Made by a program: the position numbers and the translations under genes. A DNA stretch of 20,949 nucleotides from Balneolaceae bacterium. GTDB lineage: Bacteria; Bacteroidota; Rhodothermia; Balneolales; Balneolaceae. The stretch covers positions 1 to 20,949 of the forward strand of contig JAASTO010000023.1 in NCBI GenBank assembly GCA_021767245.1, given 5' to 3'. This document shows positions 15,414 through 20,949 of the stretch, one piece after another. The notes beneath the pieces are model-generated. The model ran no database searches. It saw only the letters and a program-made list of their open reading frames with translations, and was not told the origin of the DNA. Positions within the stretch are counted from its first letter, which is position 1, and each line of letters opens with the position of its first letter.

Positions 15414-16892
15414 CTAAGCTTTCCCGATCAGGTCCTGGGCAATGATTGAAGAAGACAGCACTCCGGGTAAACCGGCCCCCGGATGAGTTCCGGCCCCCAC
15501 GAAATACAGGTTTTCAACATCTTCAGACTTATTATGCGGTCGGAACCAGGCCGATTGCGTCAGTATCGGTTCCACAGAAAAAGCGGAGCCTTTGTAACTG
15601 TTCAATTCATTCTGGAAATGGAGGGGATCAATGTAGTGTTCAGCAACAAGATTTTCCTGAAGGTCGGGTAAATAATTCTCTTCCAGAAAATTCATGATCT
15701 TATCACGGTAGATCGGGGCCATTTCGTCCCAGTCGGTTTTGCTGTCTAAATGTGGAACCGGAGAGAGAACGTAAAAAGCTTCATGTCCTTTTGGAGCCAT
15801 CGAAGGGTCGGTCTTTGTTGGCATATGCAGATACAGTGAAAAATCATCTGCCAGTTTTTTGTCGTGGAAGATATCTGACAAAAGTCCCTTGTAGCGCTCA
15901 CCAAGAATGATATTATGGTGAGCCAGATTCGTATCGTTGTAGCGTTTTTTGGTGCCAAAATAGATCACAAAGAGAGACATGCTATACTTGGTCTTCTCTA
16001 TCTTACGATCGGTGTACTTTTTACGATGTTTCGGGTTAATGAGATTTTTGTAAGTGAATGCAACATCAGCATTGGAAACGATCTCGTCTGCTTCCAGCTG
16101 TTCACCGTTTTTCAGTCGGACTCCAACAGCTTTGCCGTTTTTAACCAGGATCTCCTCCACTTCAGTTTCCGTATGAATTTTTCCCCCTTGTTCACGGATC
16201 AATTTCTCCAGGGCATTTACAATAGCACCGGTGCCTCCCATAGCATAATGAACGCCCCACTCACGTTCCAGATAATGTATCATGGAATAGATGGAAGTGG
16301 TGTCAAAGGGATTTCCGCCTACCAGAAGGGGATGAAATGAAAAAGCTCTTCTCAGGAAATCGTCCTCAATAAACTGAGATACATATTTGTAAACGGACTG
16401 ATGAGACTTCAGCTTTATGAGGTCCGGGGCCACTTTCAGCATATCAGTGAATTTCAGAAATGGTTTGTCAGCCAGCTCAATAAAGCCTTTTTCAAAAATG
16501 GGCTTGGTGGTTTTAATGAATTCCTCATAACCTTTAACATCGCCCGGGCTACGTTTTTCGATCTCAGAAAGGATGAAATCGTGATCACTGTTATAATCGA
16601 AACCTTTACCTTCATGGTCAAAGATCCGGTAGAAAGGGTCACAAGGAACCAACTCAAAATAATCTTCGCGTTTTTTTCCGGCAGCTTCAAAGATATCATC
16701 GAACATGAAGGGTGCGGTGATGACTGTTGGCCCGCCATCAAATTTGAAGCCATTTTTTTCATAGACATATGCACGTCCACCCAGTTTATCTCTTTTTTCC
16801 AGGATGGTGACATCATGACCGGCAGAAAGTAAACGCGATGCTGCACCTAATCCGCCAAATCCGCTTCCAATAACAATGATATTCTTTTTCAT
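15414..16892 (-). CDS. crtI: Phytoene desaturase, CrtI family (carotenoid biosynthesis)
   Basis: 492 residues, the typical length. The N-terminal FAD-binding motif is G9-S-G11-F-G-G14-L-G16, followed by E32 (VTILEKRDKLGGRAY) that contacts the ribose and the conserved FDGGPTVIT (about 52-60). The C-terminal signature YFVGAGTHPGAGLPGVLSSS is diagnostic of CrtI/CrtN-type desaturases. The enzyme introduces double bases of unsaturation into phytoene at the membrane, giving neurosporene, lycopene or related products. A ketolase or saturase paralogue cannot be fully excluded from sequence alone. No phytoene synthase, cyclase or other carotenoid gene is in the window; the upstream neighbour is rlpA, 68 bases away on the same strand. 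No Shine-Dalgarno is evident. Confidence 0.88.
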   Translation of the reverse strand: MKKNIIVIGSGFGGLGAASRLLSAGHDVTILEKRDKLGGRAYVYEKNGFKFDGGPTVITAPFMFDDIFEAAGKKREDYFELVPCDPFYRIFDHEGKGFDYNSDHDFILSEIEKRSPGDVKGYEEFIKTTKPIFEKGFIELADKPFLKFTDMLKVAPDLIKLKSHQSVYKYVSQFIEDDFLRRAFSFHPLLVGGNPFDTTSIYSMIHYLEREWGVHYAMGGTGAIVNALEKLIREQGGKIHTETEVEEILVKNGKAVGVRLKNGEQLEADEIVSNADVAFTYKNLINPKHRKKYTDRKIEKTKYSMSLFVIYFGTKKRYNDTNLAHHNIILGERYKGLLSDIFHDKKLADDFSLYLHMPTKTDPSMAPKGHEAFYVLSPVPHLDSKTDWDEMAPIYRDKIMNFLEENYLPDLQENLVAEHYIDPLHFQNELNSYKGSAFSVEPILTQSAWFRPHNKSEDVENLYFVGAGTHPGAGLPGVLSSSIIAQDLIGKA

Positions 16893-16960
16893 AACAGATG
16901 TAGTTTTGTTGTTTGTGCGGAAAACGGAAAAAAAGGAATAATCAATCCCGGAAAGAGTAA

Positions 16961-17623
16961 TTAATTTTCGATCTGTTTAACAAAGCCTGCATGACCCAGA
17001 TTATTAAGTCTCTGCATTTCCTGACGTGCTTCATCGGGATCTGTGTATGTCCCGAAGTACACCCGATAAAAGGTGCTCTCATCGGTTTCGATGGTTTCAA
17101 TTCGTGTGCCTTCAAGCTTTTTGACATGAAGTTCAGCCTGCTGAATATCTTTGTAGGAACCAAGTTGAACGGTGTAGGTGGGAACTTTAAGATCGGTCAC
17201 CCTTGAATTCTCGAGGTCACCTTCAAGCAGGTAGAGTCTAACCCGTGCCGTGCCCGGACCGATCATATCTATTCTTTCTGCGGCACCTTTAGATAGGTCA
17301 ATGATCCTGTTTTTGGCATAAGGTCCGCGATCATTGACCCGAACCTGTACGGTTTTGCCATTATCGAGATTCTCTACAAGCAGGATGGTGCCAAACGGAA
17401 GGGTACGATGCGCAGCTGTGACTCCATTCATATCATATATCTCTCCATTTGCAGTTAGCTTTCCGTGAAAATTCGGGCCGTACCAACTGGATATTCCATT
17501 CTCAATAGCCCGTGCATTTTCTGTGGAGGCGTAATCTGCATCCAGGGTTTCTTTGGACATCCCGCATCCGGTTAGCACAAATATACCCAACACAATGATT
17601 AACGTAGCTTGTAATGATCTCAT
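16961..17623 (-). CDS. rlpA: RlpA-like lipoprotein with C-terminal SPOR domain
   Basis: 220 residues: lipoprotein signal with lipobox LTGC (C20), a double-psi beta-barrel RlpA domain (about 42-133), and a SPOR domain (about 148-220, TYTVQLGSYKD ... FYRVYFGTYTDPDEA). The core shows GISSWYG, the acidic/His set E61, D64, H72 and D98 (VRVNDRGPY), and IIDLSKGAAE. In Pseudomonas RlpA is a lytic transglycosylase that cuts glycan strands lacking stem peptides; SPOR domains bind such denuded glycan at the division septum. The protein is shorter than Pseudomonas RlpA, mainly in linkers. It should be anchored at the inner face of the outer membrane or in the periplasm. It is the first gene of a possible transcript with crtI; there is no obvious functional link between the two. 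Confidence 0.9.
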   Translation of the reverse strand: MRSLQATLIIVLGIFVLTGCGMSKETLDADYASTENARAIENGISSWYGPNFHGKLTANGEIYDMNGVTAAHRTLPFGTILLVENLDNGKTVQVRVNDRGPYAKNRIIDLSKGAAERIDMIGPGTARVRLYLLEGDLENSRVTDLKVPTYTVQLGSYKDIQQAELHVKKLEGTRIETIETDESTFYRVYFGTYTDPDEARQEMQRLNNLGHAGFVKQIEN

Positions 17624-17732
17624 GTAGATGATAATAGATTATGATTACGAAAATATATTCCGCTTTTTCCAGAAATGCTAAAGCAGGATATTCCGTTTAT
17701 GCAGAAGTAGAATTATGAAATATTATTAAATG
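17624..17732. other. Intergenic leader of rlpA
   Basis: AT-rich leader of rlpA, part of the only gene-free stretch above 300 bases (17624-17971); the rest of that stretch is the tRNA region, its promoter and the rhomboid leader. TATATTTT upstream of rlpA is a 7/8 match to a -7 element without a convincing -33. CGGAATAT occurs twice as a short direct repeat about 26 bases apart. No coding sequence is seen. Confidence 0.4.
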
Positions 17733-17775
17733 AGCCGAAGATCGAATTTGAACCGACGATCTATTTTTTATCCCT
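17733..17775 (-). pseudogene. 3' half of a broken tRNA (outer tRNA remnant)
   Basis: On the minus strand this ends with a T-arm of GTCGG, loop TTCAAAT and TCGAT (pairing with two G-T wobbles), the acceptor 3' strand CTTCGGC and a T at the discriminator place. Its last 30 bases match the intact tRNA-Thr at about 22 positions. AGGGAT before it resembles the 3' anticodon stem, but 7 extra A/T bases fill the variable region. Its acceptor strand pairs with the tRNA 5' half at 17866-17889, on the other side of the intact tRNA-Thr. Confidence 0.6.
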
Positions 17776-17778
17776 ATG

Positions 17779-17851
17779 AGCCAATAGTCGGACTCGAACC
17801 GACGACCTATCCCTTACGAGGGGATTGCTCTACCAACTGAGCTATATTGGC
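17779..17851 (-). tRNA. tRNA-Thr (anticodon CGT)
   Basis: A complete 73-base cloverleaf without encoded CCA. The acceptor stem GCCAATA pairs fully with TATTGGC. The D-stem is GCTC/GAGC with loop AGTTGGTA. The anticodon stem is ATCCC/GGGAT with loop CTCGTAA (anticodon CGT, reading ACG). The variable loop is AGGTC and the T-arm is GTCGG/CCGAC with loop TTCGAGT. G1-C72 and C2-G71 agree with threonine identity. It lies between two halves of another tRNA-like gene. Confidence 0.93.
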
Positions 17852-17889
17852 TTATGGCCCTCGGGACTCTACCCCTGAGCTGCTTCGGT
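17852..17889 (-). pseudogene. 5' half of a broken tRNA (outer tRNA remnant)
   Basis: On the minus strand ACCGAAG (17889-17883) is followed by CA, then D-stem GCTC, loop AGGGGTA and GAGT (17866). Positions 2-7 of its acceptor strand pair perfectly with CTTCGGC of the 3' half at 17734-17740; only pair 1-72 (A/C) is broken. After the D-arm come CCCGAGGGCCATAA and then the intact tRNA-Thr. No anticodon arm can be completed, so its original identity is unknown. Confidence 0.55.
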
Positions 17890-17901
17890 TAGTCATTTTA
17901 C

Positions 17902-17933
17902 CAAATTTACAACTCTTTATGGTTCTTCTGCAA
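17902..17933 (-). promoter_or_regulatory. Likely promoter of the tRNA region (Bacteroidota -33/-7 type)
   Basis: TTG at 17933-17931 is followed after 21 bases by TAAATTTG (17909-17902), an 8/8 match to TAnnTTTG at a spacing accepted for this promoter class. Transcription would begin near 17895, just before the outer 5' tRNA half. That places both the half and the intact tRNA-Thr in the transcript. Confidence 0.45.
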
Positions 17934-17971
17934 CAGATGCGTTTTCGTCTTAACTTAAAAAGAAAAAATTC

Positions 17972-18565
17972 ATGTCGGTAACCATTTCGCTGATCGCTTT
18001 GAACGTACTGGTGTCTGTTGTGACGCTTTACGCCGCCCCTCAATTATTTAACAAATTCATGATGATGCCATATCGTACCGTTCGGCAGAAGACCTGGTAT
18101 GAGTTGGTCAGCTCTGGATTTGTTCACGCCGGTCTCGGTCACCTTTTCCTGAATATGTTTGTACTATTCTTTTTTGGATTGGTATTGGAAAGAACCATCG
18201 GTCAGGGCCACTTTTTGGCGCTTTATTTCACGGGGTTGATCGTTTCCGGTTTACCTTCATTGTATAAGGAAAAAGACAACCCGGAATTTGCGACCGTTGG
18301 TGCATCCGGTGCAGTGGAGGGTGTTTTGTTTGCCTTTATTTTTCTGTTCCCGTTAGATCCTATCAATATAATGTTTATTCCGGTCGGGATACCGGCTATC
18401 ATTTTTGGAGCATTATTTTTAGCCTACAGCGTCTATGCAAGCCGAAAGGAGGGAAGGATCAATCACCTGGCTCATATTGCCGGGGCGCTCTGGGGCTTAG
18501 TGTATCTGATCATCTTTGTACCTAATACGATCGATCATTTTCTGACCGTATTTGGATTACTTTGA
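17972..18565 (+). CDS. Rhomboid-family intramembrane serine protease
   Basis: 197 residues, a minimal six-helix rhomboid without extra domains. The catalytic dyad is S112 in the GxSG motif GASGAVEG (TM4) and H168 in HLAHIAGALWG (TM6). H52, H57 and N61 (HAGLGHLFLNM, TM2) form the conserved oxyanion/His-Asn pattern, and the L1 loop Trp-containing TWYELVSSGF precedes it. Rhomboids cleave single-pass membrane proteins within or next to the membrane; the bacterial substrate is not predictable here. It stands alone on the plus strand, divergent from the tRNA region, and converges on serC with only 6 bases between stops and no terminator seen between them. The start has an A-rich leader but no Shine-Dalgarno. 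Confidence 0.9.
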   Translation: MSVTISLIALNVLVSVVTLYAAPQLFNKFMMMPYRTVRQKTWYELVSSGFVHAGLGHLFLNMFVLFFFGLVLERTIGQGHFLALYFTGLIVSGLPSLYKEKDNPEFATVGASGAVEGVLFAFIFLFPLDPINIMFIPVGIPAIIFGALFLAYSVYASRKEGRINHLAHIAGALWGLVYLIIFVPNTIDHFLTVFGLL

Positions 18566-18571
18566 TTTTGA

Positions 18572-19651
18572 TCACCCGTATTTACTTCTAAAATGATCCA
18601 TGAAGCTAATCAGGGCCTCTACCGATTCTAACCGGCAGGCATTGTAGATACTGGCTCGGATCCCGCCGGCGCTTCTATGTCCTTTTAAAGCCACAAGTTC
18701 ATTTTTGGCAGCTTCTTTGATGAAACGCTCTTCAAGACCTTCATCGTTGAGACGGAATGTGACATTCATTTTGGACCGGGAATTCTTCTCAGCAGTGCCT
18801 TTGTAAAAAGCATCTCTATCGATTTCACTGTAAAGTAGCTCAGCTTTTTTGGCATTTAACGTTTGGAAATGAGGAATGCCTCCACGCTCTTCCACCCATT
18901 TTAAAACCAGGTTTATCATGTAAACGGCAAAGGTCGGTGGGGTATTGAATATTCTTTCAGCATGAGTTCTATAATCCAGAATAGTGGGAATATTTTCTTT
19001 TGAGATGGATTGCAGGAAGTCTTTTCTGACCATTACCACAGTGACACCGGAAGGACCCAGATTCTTTTGAGCTCCTGCATAGATCATCCCATATTTTTTA
19101 GGATCAATGGGGCGTGATATGAAATCGGAGGAGGCATCACAAATGAGAGGGATACCACCAGTATCCGGTTCCCCGGAAAACTGTGTTCCGTAAATGGTAT
19201 TGTTGCTGGTGTAATGCACATATCGGCTTTGGTCATGAAAGGTCAATTCAGAATCCTGCGGGACACGCCTGAAAGCTTCATTCTCTCCGGAGTAAGACTC
19301 GTGGACGTTGCCAAATAGCCGTGCTTCCTTTATCGCCTTATTTGACCAAACACCGGTATTGATGTAATCTGCCGTTTCGTGCCTGTCAAGAAAGTTAAAG
19401 GGAACTTGCATGAACTGAGAACTGGCTCCTCCTTGTAAAAACATGATGTGAAATCGGTTGTCCAGTTTCAGAATTCGATCGAGCTTTTCTTTAGCTTGTT
19501 GATCGACTTCGGTATAGGCCTCGCCTCGGTGACTTTGTTCCATGATGGAAGTGCCTTGTCCGTGGTAGTCCATGATTTCTTCTTTGGCAATTTCAAGAAC
19601 TTCGTCCGGTAAAGCAGCCGGGCCGGCACTAAAATTGTGAACACGATGCAT
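18572..19651 (-). CDS. serC: Phosphoserine aminotransferase
   Basis: 359 residues, the normal size. It interconverts 3-phosphohydroxypyruvate plus glutamate with O-phosphoserine plus 2-oxoglutarate in serine biosynthesis (and acts in the pyridoxal route in some bacteria). The family start HNFSAGPAALP is intact, as are SHRG (40-43), GGASSQF (74-80), W102 that stacks on the cofactor, D172 in CDASSD, the PLP lysine K196 in GAQKNLGPSG, and HRSAGGIRASIYN (325-337). A Shine-Dalgarno (AGGAG) lies 7 bases before the ATG. It follows the DUF1015 gene by 37 bases on the same strand, so the two probably form an operon. No serA or serB lies in the window. Confidence 0.96.
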   Translation of the reverse strand: MHRVHNFSAGPAALPDEVLEIAKEEIMDYHGQGTSIMEQSHRGEAYTEVDQQAKEKLDRILKLDNRFHIMFLQGGASSQFMQVPFNFLDRHETADYINTGVWSNKAIKEARLFGNVHESYSGENEAFRRVPQDSELTFHDQSRYVHYTSNNTIYGTQFSGEPDTGGIPLICDASSDFISRPIDPKKYGMIYAGAQKNLGPSGVTVVMVRKDFLQSISKENIPTILDYRTHAERIFNTPPTFAVYMINLVLKWVEERGGIPHFQTLNAKKAELLYSEIDRDAFYKGTAEKNSRSKMNVTFRLNDEGLEERFIKEAAKNELVALKGHRSAGGIRASIYNACRLESVEALISFMDHFRSKYG

Positions 19652-19688
19652 AGATGCTCCTACTCAATTAGGGAGTTAATCAGATTTC

Positions 19689-20900
19689 TTAAAATGTGTG
19701 AACGAGAAGTCCCGACCGAAGTTTCGGCTCAAACCAGGTAGATTTTGGAGGCATGAGTAATCCGGCATCAGAAACATCCATTAATTCGTTAATGCTTGTG
19801 GGGTAAAGACTGATGCCGAGTGCAGCTTCCCCATTATCCACCATTTTTTCCAACTCATCTGTACCGCGAATACCCCCAACAAAATCAATATTGGGGTCCG
19901 TTCTCTGATCCTTGATCCCAAGAATGGGTTCCAGTACCCGCTTCTGAAGCTTGGAGATATCGAGAGAAGTTGTGGGGTCTGAGTGATCCTGATCCTTAAA
20001 ATGAATGCTGTACCAGTTATCATTCACATAGAATGCTACAGTACCCTTTTCTTCAGGAACGGGTTGGGCATTCTTTTTGACCTGAAAACGCTCAGATAGT
20101 TGTTTCAGGAAATCGTCGGGAATTGATAATACGATCCGGTTGTAGGCCAGGATCTCAAGTTGGTCAGTAGGAAACAGGACCGCAGGAAAGTAATTATACT
20201 CCTCTGAGCCATTGTGGTCAGCATTTTTCTCAGCTGATTCTTTAGCCGCTCGGGCTGCACTTGCACACCGGTGATGACCATCGGCCACGTAGATCTTTGG
20301 GATCTTTCCAAAAGCCTCGATCAGATCAGAGGCTTCTTCTACTTTCCAAATAGTGTGAGAAATACCATCGTCAGTTTGAATATCGTACACAGGGGCGTGA
20401 TCACTTATAAAATCGCTCATATATTTTGAAATATTCTCAGAATCCCGAAAGGTAAACATAACCGGTTCAGCATGAGCTTGTTGAGTAATGATATGCCGGG
20501 TTCTGTCATTTTCTTTATCAGGCCGTGTCTTCTCGTGCTTCAGAATGATATTGTTGTTGTAATCCTCTACACTCACACATCCAAATATTCCGGTTTGGGA
20601 TCGGCCATTCATAATCAATCGGTAGATATAGAGGGCTTCCTGTTCTTCCTGAGTAAATACCTCTGAATCTAATAGGCTCTTAAGGTTCTCCTTTCCCTTT
20701 TGATACACTTCATCTTTGTAGACTGATATCCCGGATGGGAGGTCGATCTCAGGCCTGATCACATGCAGGAAGCTTGTTGGATTACCGGCGGCCATTTCTT
20801 TAGCCTCAGATGTGTTAATGACATCGTAAGGTACACAGGCTACTTTATCTGCAAATTCGGGTTGGGGTCTCCATGCTTTAAAAGGCTTTAGAACGGCCAT
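19689..20900 (-). CDS. DUF1015 family protein (possible ParB/SerK-like kinase)
   Basis: 403 residues covering the full DUF1015 (COG4198) length; no signal peptide, so cytoplasmic. Family marks are FKAWRP (7-12), VPYDVIN (23-29), FLHVIRPEIDLP (44-55), KHEKTRPDKENDR (121-133), ADGHHR (206-211) and the C-terminal MPPKSTWFEPKLRSGLL (383-399). The function is not settled for this protein. ADGHHRCASA resembles the DGHHR box of ParB/sulfiredoxin-fold kinases such as archaeal free-serine kinase SerK. Together with serC 37 bases downstream, this suggests an enzyme acting on serine or phosphoserine; that role is inference. The start ATG at 20900 fits the conserved N-terminus. The 49 bases upstream hold no recognisable gene or clear promoter. 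Confidence 0.85.
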   Translation of the reverse strand: MAVLKPFKAWRPQPEFADKVACVPYDVINTSEAKEMAAGNPTSFLHVIRPEIDLPSGISVYKDEVYQKGKENLKSLLDSEVFTQEEQEALYIYRLIMNGRSQTGIFGCVSVEDYNNNIILKHEKTRPDKENDRTRHIITQQAHAEPVMFTFRDSENISKYMSDFISDHAPVYDIQTDDGISHTIWKVEEASDLIEAFGKIPKIYVADGHHRCASAARAAKESAEKNADHNGSEEYNYFPAVLFPTDQLEILAYNRIVLSIPDDFLKQLSERFQVKKNAQPVPEEKGTVAFYVNDNWYSIHFKDQDHSDPTTSLDISKLQKRVLEPILGIKDQRTDPNIDFVGGIRGTDELEKMVDNGEAALGISLYPTSINELMDVSDAGLLMPPKSTWFEPKLRSGLLVHTF

Positions 20901-20949
20901 ATAATGTGTGTAATTTTGGTTATCCTTAGAATTATTGAAGGTACATAAA

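Noticed and set aside
15915..16340. 141-residue plus-strand frame opposite crtI
   Set aside because: It is a shadow of the crtI coding sequence with no start signals or recognisable domain.
17733..17889. Genomic-island attachment site at the tRNA-Thr
   Set aside because: A tRNA 3' fragment next to a tRNA often marks integration, but the fragment is only 3 bases away, is diverged, and has a matching 5' half on the other side; no integrase or island genes are near.
1..20949. CRISPR arrays, insertion sequences, phage or toxin-antitoxin genes
   Set aside because: No regularly spaced repeats, transposase, integrase or toxin-like small gene pairs were seen on either strand.

Overview
The window is a chromosomal stretch (about mid-40s % GC by eye) of a Gram-negative, probably marine or halotolerant bacterium. 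It fits the Bacteroidota/Rhodothermota/Balneolota side of the tree. The reasons are the many short-signal lipoproteins (lipobox endings ISSC, LISC, FIAC, LTGC), the tandem HAE1-type RND pumps of the VDN/VVNN subtype, a CrtI-type desaturase, a TalC-type transaldolase, generally weak Shine-Dalgarno signals, and promoter elements of the TAnnTTTG type. The assignment is inference; no ribosomal or other marker gene is present.

Layout: 1-1151 (-) is the N-terminal part of a secreted M28 metallopeptidase running off the left edge. 1254-4140 (-) is a three-gene operon: exported class V aminotransferase, RidA-type lipoprotein, cytoplasmic M20 amidohydrolase. 4310-4618 (-) is a YtxH-family membrane protein followed by its own terminator. 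4723-12413 (-) is an RND efflux operon with one lipoprotein adaptor and two tandem permeases, but no outer-membrane channel or regulator gene. 12617-13273 (+) is a transaldolase that shares a bidirectional terminator with a lipoprotein amidase (13350-14897, -). Then on the minus strand come a small four-helix membrane protein, a CrtI-type phytoene desaturase and an RlpA/SPOR lipoprotein. 17624-17971 holds an intact tRNA-Thr(CGT) lying between the two halves of a second, broken tRNA-like gene. 17972-18565 (+) is a small rhomboid protease. 18572-20900 (-) is a DUF1015 gene followed by serC.

How the genes may work together: several products process peptides and amino acids at the cell surface (M28 peptidase, peptide-amidase-like lipoprotein, PLP enzyme plus RidA lipoprotein) and one inside (M20 amidohydrolase). 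The RND operon exports toxic or lipophilic compounds, RlpA acts on cell-wall glycan, and CrtI makes pigment. DUF1015 and serC form a likely serine/phosphoserine unit. I see no phage, transposon, CRISPR or defence genes; most of the window is ordinary. The most unusual points are the nested tRNA arrangement, the DGHHR motif of DUF1015 beside serC, the lipoprotein RidA operon, and a perfect inverted repeat against the aminotransferase start codon.
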